A DNA stretch of 64,000 nt from Bombyx mori. Its lineage: Eukaryota > Arthropoda > Insecta > Lepidoptera > Bombycidae. Below, piece by piece: positions 1 through 12,503 of this stretch. The DNA is taken from assembly GCF_030269925.1 (NCBI RefSeq), contig NC_085124.1, positions 8,184,001 through 8,248,000 of the forward strand, given 5' to 3'. Made by a program: the position numbers and the translations under genes. The stretch's first letter is position 1, and every line of letters begins with the position of its first letter. The notes under the pieces were generated by a model, which was given only the letters and a program-made list of their open reading frames with translations, did not search any database and was not told the origin of the DNA.

Positions 1-507
1 ATACGACGCCATAGATCCGCCCGATGAGAGCGATGCCAATGAACCTCCTGGCGACGATGGTTCTCTGCGTCTTGCTTCCTCTGCGTTATGCACGAAATGG
101 CAACGCGGTCCATAAGGACAGAAGCCAACCGAATGGAAAGTGCGACACAGCTCCGTCTTGTATTTAGGATGACGCTGAAGATTGCGTAGTTCGCGGACGC
201 CGTGAGCAAATTGGCATTTATCCCCATATTTACAAACCCCCGCTTCTTCAAACGGTCGGCAGAGCTCGGTCTTGTAGCGACTTGTGGCTGGTGGCGGAGG
301 AGCCGGTTCACTGGTGGTGCGTTCGAGACGGCGATGACCCAGACGGTCTAAGAGACCGGCTAAGGCACGATGCGCTGGTACAGAGGAAGCGCGCGACAGC
401 ACTGGATGCTGCTCCCAGCTTAGACCACTTGAGACTGAGTTAGCACCGATTGGTCCAATTGCACCGCCTATGTTCCCATTCATCGTCTGCACTGGTCGAG
501 TTTGATT
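1..507 (-). CDS. Tis11: Tis11/ZFP36 family CCCH zinc-finger protein, exon 2 (partial, runs off left edge)
   Basis: Seen: an open minus-strand frame from a TTTCAG acceptor (510-508) to base 1, giving 169 residues (22-190 once exon 1 is joined). It holds two CCCH fingers, each C-x8-C-x5-C-x3-H, at about residues 104-123 and 142-161. Each has its lead-in (RYKTEL, KYKTEL), and 18 residues separate them. This is the exact TTP/Tis11 tandem layout. Known for the family: the fingers bind UAUUUA-type AU-rich elements in mRNA 3' UTRs and recruit deadenylases, so target mRNAs decay in the cytoplasm. The N-terminal part is Ser/Pro/Ala-rich, with SRASSVP and RTTSEP motifs. After the fingers a Ser/Gly-rich tail begins; the rest, including any C-terminal NOT1-binding motif, lies outside the window. 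The frame is open back to the acceptor, so ATG 483-481 is probably internal unless another promoter is used. Identification is very secure. Confidence 0.96.
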
Positions 508-2089
508 CTGAAATAATAATAAAAAATACTCTTTAATTATATTGTGATAGCACATTAATTTACTCTAGTATTTAGTAGGTTTATACATTATGGATAACAA
601 AAGTCGTTGCAATATGTATACGTTATTACATAATATGTATATTATATTAGTATGATAGATAAAAGGTTACTGTCGTACTGTTTAAATATTCAAAGGCAAC
701 ATTAATTTGAATAGTAAGTGACCATAAAATATAATTAGGGTTATTTAGATCAGGTAGAAGAAAATTATCTCGTACCTTAAGAGTTTGAACTTTGTGCATA
801 GCACTTAAAATCTAATTTTCTATTCCGATTCGTATACCTTTAGCATGCCATTACCCGCGCTATACAAAAAAATAATCTGGCTCGAAGGGTCGGCTACCTG
901 AGAGCGAACAAAAACTCGTTGGACGTTTACCTGCTCGAAATGGGTTCGTTTTCGATACATCAAGTTGCCGTGGTGATTACCAATTAGCAGAGACAGAAAG
1001 TGCTTAATTTCAAGTGTAAGGTTATGTTAAATTTTATTGTTATTATATTAATTAATAATTCTTCCAGTTCTAGCATGAATTATTAACTATTCAAGTTTTG
1101 TTTCTTTGAAAAATATTCTCCATTTCAGAGGCGTCGCTAGTTGCTCAGAAATGCAAATACCGGTGTTGTCTTTTGTTTCGACAGAGCGTCGAACCTGTCG
1201 CTCGCCGGTATCACCATAACAATGGAAACGTTCACGCAAGAGGCGGTTGACACCATACAGCATGTACAAACGCTATGATTATACACAAACGCATTGCGCG
1301 TCGCGCTGTTTAACAAAGTGTCGATGAGCCATTATCTCACAGTTATCAATACCAGAAGGAAATTTGATTCCCATAAACGTTTTTTCTAATGAATTAGGTA
1401 CATATCAACGGAGCCCTTGTAAATTGTTTGGTGTTCGTAAAATCACTTGGGAATCGTAAGTTAACTTACACATACGAGTATCTAATCTAAATATTACATT
1501 ACGATGCAGTTTGACAAGGGATTCATGCTTTATCTATCTTATCCATAATGTATGCCACACCACATCTCCGATGCGGCCTCGATCGATGTGAATGACACGT
1601 TATTTTTTTATTCTATGCGCATTTACTTCGTCCGGGTATCGTAAACACGTTAACACCGATCTGTAGGATCACAACTGACAAAACATTTATATCGACTCTA
1701 AAATCAATTCATAAGATTTTATATCGGAATTCCTACCAAATTGTTTGATGTTTAGATTTAATGTGCAATTACATATTAAACCACCACAACGTGTAACGCA
1801 TTTATTCTTAAGAGTGCATATTAAAAGATGGATATCTTGTAGGAATTACTTACAAGATATACTATTCGACAATAATTAGTGTCGTTTTGTTCATAACTAG
1901 TGCAAAGCATATACTAGCCTTTTCTAAGTATAATTCAATACATTTATCAAATTTCAAAAGACAATAATGACAAAGGAAAACTTCGTCCTAAAAACGTCAG
2001 ACCACAACGATACTTTAAGGGTACTCGAAGTGAACAATATATTATTGTCAACAGAGCAATGAAATATGACCATGAAGTGACTTTAAATG

Positions 2090-2460
2090 GGAAAGTGTAA
2101 CAAACGAATAAGCGTATCGCGCAGTCGCGGGTGAAATGTTGCAGTGAAAAGCTAGGGGTTAAGTTAGTGGCGGCCAAGTGTCGACGGAAAACAGCCGAGC
2201 CGTAATTAGAGAGTTATCAGAGCGGAACATTGGTTAAACGCTGCTTTCCATCGGACGTTGCGCTCGCGCAACCAACCTCTAGGGAAAATCGTAATCACTG
2301 TCGATTTCAAGCAACTACGGTCGTTGCGTTGTGATAACTTGACGCGCTATATATATGGTGGTAGCCCGTATGTTCGCGTAGCTCCCTAGTAATATCCAAA
2401 CACGTGTTCGTCTTACTTCAAAAATCAGTTTACGTGGATGAAATGACAGACCGATCGACA
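2090..2460. promoter_or_regulatory. Candidate intronic regulatory block or alternative promoter
   Basis: A GC-richer patch with a TATATATA box (2349-2356), a G+C-rich stretch downstream on the minus strand, and clusters of CGCG. It lies about 1.7 kb upstream of the zinc-finger exon. A minus-strand transcript starting here could splice to 507 and begin translation at ATG 483, giving an isoform without the exon 1 peptide. The TATA word is palindromic, so direction is not determined, and minus-strand ATGs occur downstream. Speculative. Confidence 0.2.
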
Positions 2461-4874
2461 ACACAGTTCGCATGTTTACTTGTTAATCATAATTTTTTCA
2501 AGTGAAGCAAAGTACAACGATAAAAAAATCGAAGGTAGCAAGCATCCTATGACTCGATGTGTATACAATATAGTTAGCGGGCGGGTAATGTTGTCAACGC
2601 GGCAAACACGCCGTCCGCTCGAGTCTGTGTTTGTGGCTCTCGTTATAACCACACCAGCAGTTGCATAATAACAACGACTACACCATTTCAAAATATGCAG
2701 GTTCTAAAGAGCTATTGGACAATATGATAAATGCAACGATTTCCTATGACTTGTACCAAAATTTGAATAAACTAATTTCGATTTAAATGTAATACCTACT
2801 TTTATTAATTTTCATTATTTAAGAAATCTGCGATAGGTAAAAGAGACATTAGTTTTGTGTATGTTGTTATTGGCAGAGGTTATCGAACTTGCTGAGTACC
2901 ACAAGAGCAACATGTATTTACGTTTGAAATCAGAAAAAATTTACACCTTCGGTTGTATTTTTTGATCTCATACTCTTGCTAAATGCGATATCTGATTCAG
3001 AGAATATTTCGGGGTCGTTGCCGTCAAATAACGCTATTTTTACCAATAAATTTTAAACCTCGATCTTAAACATGTATCGACATTTAAAATAATGTCGAAT
3101 ACCCTCCAAAAGTTACATATTGATACATCTACCATTTTGTATTTTAAATGTTACACTGGTATAATTTTGTTGGATCGTACAACGGACATCGTTCAAGTAA
3201 TTAAGAGTCTGCCTTGCGACAATTGATACGGCGATGTTACTCAAACTCCTAATTGACTGTTAATTGCTTTTAATCAAATGCGTTCTATATTCGACAAGAT
3301 TTTTAATGTGCATAATAGGTTTAACTATTAATAACATATTCGAGAAAAAGAAAAGAGTCGACCTGGGCAATTCGGAAACAAAAAAACAAGGAATAATGCT
3401 TTGTTTTTAACGTACTATCGTTATCCGTCTAGCAGCGGAGTTGCTTGTTTTATATAGTGAAAACTGTAGACCACAATAAAACACTACACTCCAATACAGA
3501 AAATAGATAACTTTAACATTGTATTCCTATTAAAATGATCATCAACTGGCTTAGAATACCATATATTATGGTCCGGTTCAATCAACTAAGAATTACATTC
3601 TACGTGCGAGAACAGACCGACATTACAAAAGTATTCGACAGATAACGATTGAATCACAAGCCGGGACATTGTCGTTGAGAGCGGTTTAAGGAATTAGTCC
3701 ATTTCTCCGTGGAGTCAACAGAGGGAGGGTCTCGTCTCCGATTGATCCTATCATTTTTATTGAATGATTGCGCGAAAATGACCACAATAACATAGTCCCC
3801 CTCTCGGACCTGTCCAGAGTCAGTCAGTAATGATTTCGTTGTCATTAACCTTTCAAAGTTTACGGGTCGTCCCTTGATCCCGACAGATTTGTGTACACTA
3901 AGAAAGGAAGTAGGATGTTGTTAAATGATTATAGATTCTATACGGTAATTGGATAGTTTCGCTTGCATTATGTCCTGTCATCAAAAGTTTTATGTAAAAA
4001 TTGTCGATTTTGACACGAGATTCTTATAGTCAAACGAGGCGAAACAGTAAACAAAGTGTAATATTTTCTTTATTTAGCGTCAGTGCTGCTGAAACGTTTG
4101 GAGTTATTTAAATGGGGAACGGTTGAATAATTGAACTATTAAAATAGAACACGAAACAAGTGCAGCAATGTTCTCCCGCAGAGCGATAACAATTTCCAAC
4201 GTCGACAAAGCGATTCAAATAACAGACTCTACATTATCACATTTATAATGATTATTTTAATTTTGAATACGGTGGACACACGCCATGTTTTTTATTCTAC
4301 ACATCAAGACATGTCACGACGTTATGAATCTATAATAAAAACTATGAGTCATCTAGCAAATATAATACATATGTGGTATTAGTAAAATCGTAATATTAAT
4401 GTAATAAACATTCAAAAGAGTTCACATGTAGTCTGTTAGATGAGTAAGACCGGACGCGTGGTGTACAACTCGCATGCAGATAACCGACGCGGCGTGATTG
4501 CAATGCGAGACCTCCCCGGCTATGGTATAAATGCCATCACATTTCAAACGGTATGTATTAAAATCCAACGAGTAAAACCTTTCGCTAATTCTAACAAAAC
4601 AATGGACTCGTGTCCAATGAAGTAGGTGTAGTCAGCTATTATACAACGGAAATCACGTATGAACATTTACATGGTTAGTTTCGAGAATTTTACAAAATTA
4701 TCTATTCATTCTCGTTTTCCAGATAAATAAATTCCGTTTTCAACATGAACAATATTTATTATGAGAAGTTCATTGGCATCGCTAAAGCATACAAGGTTGA
4801 TGTATGTATGTAGTCTTTTCGTGCAAAATATATCGACGTGCAGGTGTTGCCATGTGATGAAAGGTCGTACGGTG

Positions 4875-4992
4875 TTTTTTTTTTTATTCCCCTTGTAGAC
4901 AGATGAGCATACGGCCCACCTGATGGTGAGTGGTTACCGTCGCCCATGGACTTCAGCAATGCCAGGGACAGAGCCAAGCCGCTGCCTACCGC
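4875..4992 (-). repeat. LINE 3' tail (CR1/jockey-superfamily type)
   Basis: A poly(T) run (4875-4885) then about 105 bp matching the 3' ends of the copies at 47845 and, inverted, at 41214. Element orientation is minus, with the poly(A) tail on the left. The copy at 47845 carries reverse-transcriptase C-terminal coding next to this same tail, which identifies it as a LINE 3' end. Confidence 0.75.
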
Positions 4993-6485
4993 AAACATAC
5001 ACACATTCAACTTTTCGTTTATAACAAGTGGGCATTGCCACTCTCGATGTTATATTAGCTGTGTGCGAGCCATCTAGTCAAGATGGAGCGGCCGTAAACC
5101 GAATGTCAACAAAGGGCTTCGTTGGGCCCGGCTCTGTTTACCCCCGGCTGCTCAAAGCGAAAAAAGCACGTCTCCCGCTCTGCCCGCTTTTAGCACCTCC
5201 TTATTTATAGACGAAGCAGAACTCGGTTCCGAGTCAGATTTGCAGAAAACGACCAGGTAAACAATGTTGTTGACGAGCGCGGTCATGAGCGTAATGCCAT
5301 GCCACATTACACACGAACCTCTCTTTTAAATACATGTCGATTTTGCATTTGTATTTTATGGTCACGTACACTACGTATTTCAGTGGTAACAATTCAAAAT
5401 AATGTTCTTACGGAATATTCTGACGTTCTTGAATTAAGCGAGGAGTTATGAAGACGAACAACACGTCACGCACGAGTACAAATAATTATTGTTAGTGTCA
5501 TTAGTACGGTTGTCCTCAGAGCGAGCGTCAAAGTGCAACAATTCCTTTGTCCGCGTAAATTTTATTGTTGCGTCACTACCGGGTTACACTTTCCCCGTGA
5601 ATTACTATATAACGTGACTCGCAACAGGTAATTATGGGAAAATGTTCTCTGCAAAGAACGTCTTCAGTACTTCAATTCGTTGTTTAACGACGTAATGAAA
5701 ATCTTTAGAACTAAGCGCAGTCTTATAATGTATTACCATAAAATACTTTATTTAAATACTATAGTGTGCATTAGTGACGAGCGTACTGAGGAATTATGAG
5801 TAAGAATAGATAAGAAATTTGGATGTTTATTAATCTATGAACATAATATTTAGTGTTTAAATCAGAATTAGTTAGACTTACGTTTGTTTCGACTTCATTT
5901 TGTAGCAAACACAACAGTTCGGGACTAACCTGTAAAAGGGAGAAACAAGTTTATTAAAAAAAGTACATAAGTGAATAAAATTTGGTATTAAGTCGTTTCG
6001 GAATTCATGCAATATAAACTCTGACAAAATATTAAATGGGTGCCATAATAACGTAATTCTTTAACAAGATACAAACGACATGAGCAGAATATTCACATTA
6101 AAAGTCTCGATAAATGAAAATTGAATATTTTCCAGTACCGCAAATCGATTAACAGTAAAATGTAAAACTTTATGCCTCGGTAGATCGCGTCTGTAACATG
6201 TTCCCGAGGCACAAAGTTGGTAGCTTAACCGGTATTCGTTGAAAGTGATAGCACTTCCTATAAGAAAGTAAATCGTAGACCACACCGTGCTGGCGGGCTA
6301 CACGGAAAACTAGACAGATCAACTTGTATTTACGGTAGCTTTGCTCGTAAAAATTTTCAGAAATGCAAAAAGATAACACAAACAGCATTATTTACAATGT
6401 TGGTGAGATTTGCTCTGTAAAAGTATTCCCTTTCTAATTTTACAGCATTCGTGGGAAAAATTACACAAATAAAATTATAAAACAA

Positions 6486-6559
6486 CTAGCCGTACTCGCC
6501 CGCTTCTCAAACTACTGAACATCGGTAGAAACCACTGTAGATTTATATATTAGTATAGA
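6486..6559 (-). mobile_element. Miniature Helitron remnant (74 bp, both ends kept)
   Basis: On the minus strand it begins TCTATACTAATAT after an A and ends in CTAG before a T, the Helitron A|TC...CTAG|T arrangement. A GC-rich CGGGCGAG stretch precedes the 3' end. The larger relative at 13667-14100 shares both ends. It looks like an internal-deletion derivative with almost no interior. Confidence 0.6.
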
Positions 6560-7083
6560 TAAAAAAACTTATAAGAAAAATTAGTTCGAACAAAATATTG
6601 TGTTGAGTACATTTGACGAATGTCTTTGAAATATGAATAGTTTCGGTCGCACGTTTAGACTTTCATAGTAATAATGGCCATTTGTTCAAAGTATTAAAAA
6701 CAATGCCAAACAGTAACCAGACAATTGATATTGCGGCACTGTCTTCCGCCGGCAACTGAGCAACGTGCACACTAGCACCGCCTTAATTAGCTACTGTAGT
6801 CATTAACATTTTGTTAATATAATTTACAGAGAGTACTGCATTTAAACTGGTATTTTCAAACAGTTTTTGAGACAATTTAGATAAAATAACAAAACTATTA
6901 TTGAACACATTATTGAATTATTCAAATCATCGGACGAAACCATGGGATAGGTAGGTAAGTCTTTGCAAATTGGAAAATTCTGTTCTCGTTATTAATTGTG
7001 AACATTTAATTTCCTTAACTTGTCTTTCTTTGTCTTGTTAGGCGTGAATGAGTAGAGCCACTAAGAAAGATCACGTGGAGTAT

Positions 7084-7172
7084 CAGTCGCCTTGTGGATA
7101 AGGCGCCCAGTATACTGAAACCAGTATTGCAACTATGCCGGGACTCAAATCCTCCGGCAGGTATATTTATTT
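7084..7172 (+). repeat. Old tRNA-derived SINE head
   Basis: TGTGGATAAGGCG resembles a pol III A box and GGACTCAAATCC a B box about 50 bp later, followed by CGGCAGG as in the head of the full-length Bm1 copies. No acceptor-stem pairing, so it is not a tRNA gene. Decayed. Confidence 0.4.
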
Positions 7173-7433
7173 CAATATAAATTCGTACCTACCCCCACAA
7201 TGAAGCAACGGTATAGTCCCACAAATGTACTCGACATTGGTAGTCTTAACTTTTAGGCCAGAAATACTTCAATTTTAATATTTTCTTTTAAGAACAGATT
7301 CCAAATCAATCAAATACATACTTTCTCATTTTTAGGAATGTTCCATATTTAATTTCAAATATGGTAAATTTGTTTTGTGGTACACAATCCTAAGCCGAAA
7401 GTGACGTGATGCAGATATCGGACTCTTTAAATA

Positions 7434-7487
7434 TTTTTTCCCTACCTATTCGCTGGTAGCCTTAGAGCCTATCCCAGCTACGCCCGA
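7434..7487 (-). repeat. Jockey-type LINE, extreme 3' end fragment
   Basis: Starts with a T run then CCTACCTATTCGCTGGTAGC and a 'TAGAGCCTAT' block, as at the poly(A) end of the copies at 16929, 44321 and 54753. About 50 bp, diverged. Confidence 0.5.
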
Positions 7488-10400
7488 ACGGGAATCTTGA
7501 ATACTTATTCAAAGCCAACAACGCTCATTTAGAGTATTCCCAATCAGGTTGCAACGTGAGGCCTTTTACGTACTGTACTCTACTTGTATAACTTACTGCT
7601 AGCATGGATGACAATCCATTGTCTCCAATAAATTGAACCCCTTTGTGATATTGTGTATAATTTTGGTATTAGGATACATGCGTCCGGGTGTAGACAACTA
7701 GTGGTAGTCCTAATGTAATATAATGTTTGGAAGAGAACAAATCAAGGGTTGCCGTGGAGGTCACTTTTTGTTTTTTAATTATTTTTGATGGCTAGGCCAA
7801 CTTCCAGCATCATGTGCTTAAAAAGGAAGATACTTTAGTTAATTTTGTTTACCCAATATTTCTTAATTTTATTGTATATATGGATATGCTGGTTTCGGAT
7901 AGAACTAGTTCTCCAATATCTATATTTATTTTGGCACCCAGCGGTTGTGTTTACTCCGCGCAATTAACATGCAAGTTATACTGCATGTGGAAATTACAAA
8001 CACAATAGTATTACGCCACCGATTTCAGACGCGGTGTCGCGATCTGTCGCCCGCAGTGTCAGTGGTTTGTAAGGAAACTATTAAATTATCTATAAATTGA
8101 ACCCGGCAACAGGCGAAGGGTTACTTGCCGAATAGCTATTGTTTAATTTCAATGAAATTTACTTCATGCGTTTTTTAAATTTGTTTTGCATAATTCGATG
8201 TTTTGATGTGTGCGCTTAAAACGGTTCCAATTCATTGAACAATTGTATTGATTTCGACAGTTCTTTATAAGTTACTAACTATAAATTGAGCTAGCTATGA
8301 ATTGTATATTTAGAATAACGACCATTTTTTACTCGTGAAAATATTTTCCAACTTATGCGACTCTTTTATTAACGAATAATGTGGAGTAATTTGGCCACGG
8401 TCACGTGGTTCGTATCCGAAGTTCCAAACAAAGGCGCCTCGGTTTCGTTCCAAGCTTAGAGCTCGAACAACGAAGCAATCGCATCCACTTGTGCTAATGA
8501 AACACTTCAATTGAATTGGGGACATTAATTCAGTCGTCGTATCAGGTCACTGTTCAGATAGAAAGATATTTTTAATTTTTTTTGCAATGCCCATAGAAAA
8601 TTATTATTTGAATGCATACCTATTTCGAGTTAAATAAACAATGATGAACAAAATATATCATAAGTACAGCAAGGTTGTTAATATTCTTTCGATACTACAT
8701 ACTGTCAGATTACATAAAATTCTATTATTGATCATTGTAGATGGGACTAATTTACAAATAATGATCGAAGCCTCCACAGTCCACACCCACACGTAAAGAC
8801 AAGCAACCAAAGTGCTAAGTGTAAGTAGGCGGTATAAGTGTTTGTTAAAATAAATGGACACACGAGCCCCCAGTCTATCTGATGTTAAGGGTTTAATCAG
8901 GAAACCAGTCCGCCATTTGAAATGTGGGTCGAAGTCTCAATTTCATTAGGGTGTCGACTACCTTACCTTTCCAACCGGATCGTTTTTCTTTTTTATATAA
9001 ACACATGAGTAAGTCGCCAGGAGCCCACGAAATATTTCAATGCTTACTTAAGGTAAGTTTAGGATGCCTGCAATTTGTAATTAGTTGTTACAAAGACTAT
9101 TATAAGTTAAATAAATCATTATAATTTTGTTTATGATCGTGATTAAAAACAAAGAAATCAGAATAGTAATTTAATTTGTTTTTATTATGATCATAGTGAT
9201 GAATATGAATGAGTATAATAAGTTAGATGCAAAGTTAACAATTATAGATAATCTTTTGTCTGATTTATAAGAGGCAACGAGCAAGTTTGCCTTCGAGAAA
9301 ACGCTTTGAAATACTTAGTTTTAACATATTCATAACGAATTATTACGGTTGGATATGCGGGATTATAAATTTAATGATGCTGGCATTAATATTGTTGACC
9401 GTGTAGACTACTATTGCTCAAACGACCATAAATTAATAAAGGTTCTTTTAAATGATTAAATCCTCTGTGTTAAATTTAAATGAATGATGAGCTGACGCCT
9501 TCACCTAACGGTGACCTAACCTTCACATGTTCTTATTGACACAGTAATCGGTATACTGTTAATGGATAAATTTATTTGAATTTGGTTTTTCATTTATTAA
9601 ATTCATTACTTTTTTTTAAAATGCACCTTTTTAAATTTATTTCCTGATGTGTTTAATATGAAAGGATATATATATATTAATGTTTTGATAGATTCTGTTA
9701 ATGACTTTTGTTAAGTTATCTATTTTTCGTTAAGTCATTTAATTATTAACCATTTAATGCCTGAAAAGCTTTGTTTTGGTTGTTAGTTGTTGGAAAAATT
9801 CGGATGCCACTCATTATACGTTGATGGTATTAGGTGATAAACTTATTAAAAGCTCAATCGAATTAATGCGTAACCAACACAAACAAATGTTTACTTTTGT
9901 ATTGATTTTACTAGATGAATCCCACGATTCTACTCGAATTAAATTTAGGAGTTTTAAAATGGGCAAATGAGTTCACACCCGATACAAAAAGCGATAACCG
10001 AGGTTCAGAATAATACGAATTTAAATGAAATTAGAGTTTTTTTTGAGCTCGCAGCGTGGTAGCGACTTTAGCTATTTATTCTAAGCACAATCCCATTTTT
10101 ATCTGTATCAGTTTGGCAGTTTTTTTAGTGATGCTCATATGAATTAATTTGCAAATAAATAACCAAACGAACTGATAAAAAAACCTATGATTTTCAATTA
10201 TTTCACTTAAACACAAGATATTGTTTCTTTAATACTATTTTCAATTTCAATAGAAAACAATAAATACATTTTTTTGGATTCGGCCGACCACTGAGGCATC
10301 TCTAATCTCGAAAATAGGGTGCCGCGACCTTGAGGCAACAAAGAGTTCGCCGGCCAAATATTAATTAATTATTTATAACGTAACTCGTTTGGCCAGTCCG

Positions 10401-11165
10401 TGGCTCGCGTGTTGATTCTCCACTCACCATTAAGACCCGGTCAATAATGTTGATTGGACGTTGCACGATGTGTTTTATACTTATTGACGATTGGTGGCAG
10501 CCAAGCAGAGTGTGAAATTTGCCGTTCAAACTACAGCCATTTTCCTCCAAAATTCTCAGGAATTGCTTAGTCATGCAAAGATATTATGGTTATCTCATGT
10601 GTGACTCGACTTTTTGTAATAGATTGGTTTGAAGCTTCTGTTCCACATTTATTTTCAAATCCATAGGAAATTCGTCTAGGCATTTGAACATTAAAGAATT
10701 GATAAAAGTATATAAAAATATAGGCCACTTCTGCTAAATTATGCCATTCGTGAATCAATGTCAGTAAGACATTACGATGCTCACTACGGATCTACAGCTC
10801 AGTATACACGAGCGTGATGCACGCCACTGTTGGTTGGCGTTGTTTTTGCAATCACATGTAACCACCGTCACGCGACCTATTGATAATCTACATACATATA
10901 TAGGTTGACAGAGGAGGTATACTGACAGAGCTCCATATAATTCTTCCTAATTCCAAATTCAATGGTGTATTCCTATTACAACGTTTGTTGAAATTGTGAA
11001 AATAATTGATCACATCTAGTAAATATCGGCAAAGAGGACGACTTTTATAATTAGAGGGGACATTTTATATGAGCCCGGAAATGTAACACCGAAGGTCGGA
11101 AACAGACAAGACGGCCTTGCCGACGGCTGTGCCACTTTCTCCGCTGCAGCACCGTAAAGCCCACG

Positions 11166-11408
11166 ATGGTTATATACACACTACGAAACAATGGCTCGTT
11201 CCACGGGCTCAGTTACGCTGACGCATTCAATGGAACAACTGACATAATCATCCGAAATTACAGCGTTTCTATACGCAGATCGTACGAGGACAATTCGGAT
11301 TACATTAGTGGTATCTTACAAGTCGGTTTTACACAAAAAACCTTGGTCTCCAACTGTGACGAGCCGTTCTCTTTGCGTTATTATGACCCACGCTCTGCTC
11401 TTTTGTAA
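11166..11408 (+). other. Unrecognised 80-codon ATG ORF inside the intron
   Basis: An ATG-started frame of 80 codons in a slightly GC-richer patch, antisense to Tis11. The peptide has no signal sequence, transmembrane segment or motif I recognise. No flanking splice sites stand out. More likely chance than a gene. Confidence 0.12.
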
Positions 11409-12122
11409 TTTTGATACGATTTATGTTAAGAATGTACCTTTTAACACAAATTAGATATTGTATCGAAATTGCGCCACAATGTTTTAATTTTCAAAGTTAT
11501 TAAAAAAATATTGAACTATTGATTGAAATATTGATACTTAAATTAATTGGCACTTGGTTACATTACCTATTACAAATTGTTTGCAAGATTTTGACTAAAC
11601 CTAAACCAAACCGAATGAATAATTTAAAGAACAATCTATAATTCCAAAGAAACCAATTAGAAAACGCTCAACGATTACAGTCTTCACAGATGACTATCAT
11701 AATTTAGTTTAGTTTCGCAATCGTCGCGTATTAAGTGTGAAACTATTTGTAATCATTTAAGTCACGATTTACGTAAATATTTGTTGTGCTTAGTGGTCAC
11801 CCAAATTGGTTTTGACGTACAAACGCTACTCCGTGGTTCTAATGGGTGAAATCTAAGGTCTTACTACGCAACGGTGGCGCGTTGCAAGCAAGTTTCGGCA
11901 AGTGTAAGTAGTGGCTTAGAGCGACTCTACGTGCCGAGGCAACCGCTGTTGTTAGGCAATGTTTTCACAATTCCTTGCTGAAATAGTGGATTAGCAAAAT
12001 TGGCCACGCGGTAGATACGCCTACTCAGCTGCGAATTTACAACTTAAACATTTAACTATCTCATTAAATAATTGGAAATGAAAATTATTTAACTGTGATT
12101 ATCCAACGGTTTAACTGTGTGA

Positions 12123-12183
12123 GATTGATTGGTAATAAACGTTGTAACCTTGTAACTGGTAACAATGTTGTTACCAATCAATC
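12123..12183. repeat. 61-bp imperfect hairpin
   Basis: GATTGATTGGTAA at the left end is matched by its exact inverse at the right end. A further imperfect stem continues inward (AAACGTTG against CAATGTT). No target-site duplication or transposase is visible. Confidence 0.7.
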
Positions 12184-12472
12184 CCAAAGTGCTCTTAACC
12201 GACACTTCATATAAGTAGACTGCGGCATTCAGGAATTCATGTCAAAAAAATATTTAAGAGCTACTGAATTGGTGGTTCTGCGTTAATATGCTAAGAAAAT
12301 TGACACATTTACCTTATGTACCTTAACATATAAAAAAGAGCTCCATATATTTTTAACTTTAAATAAATTCACGCTAAACACATATCATCCGCCGTTGAAT
12401 CGAAGTTAACGTTACTAATTACTTCCCACAAGAAAGTGGTTAAAACTTACCTGCAACAAATGGAAGAGACAT

Positions 12473-12503
12473 CTTATTACTAAGCTGTCAGCTTAGTAAT
12501 AAG
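12473..12503. repeat. 31-bp perfect palindrome
   Basis: Fifteen bases (CTTATTACTAAGCTG) are followed by a single T (12488) and their exact reverse complement. This is far longer than expected by chance. No function assigned. Confidence 0.9.
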
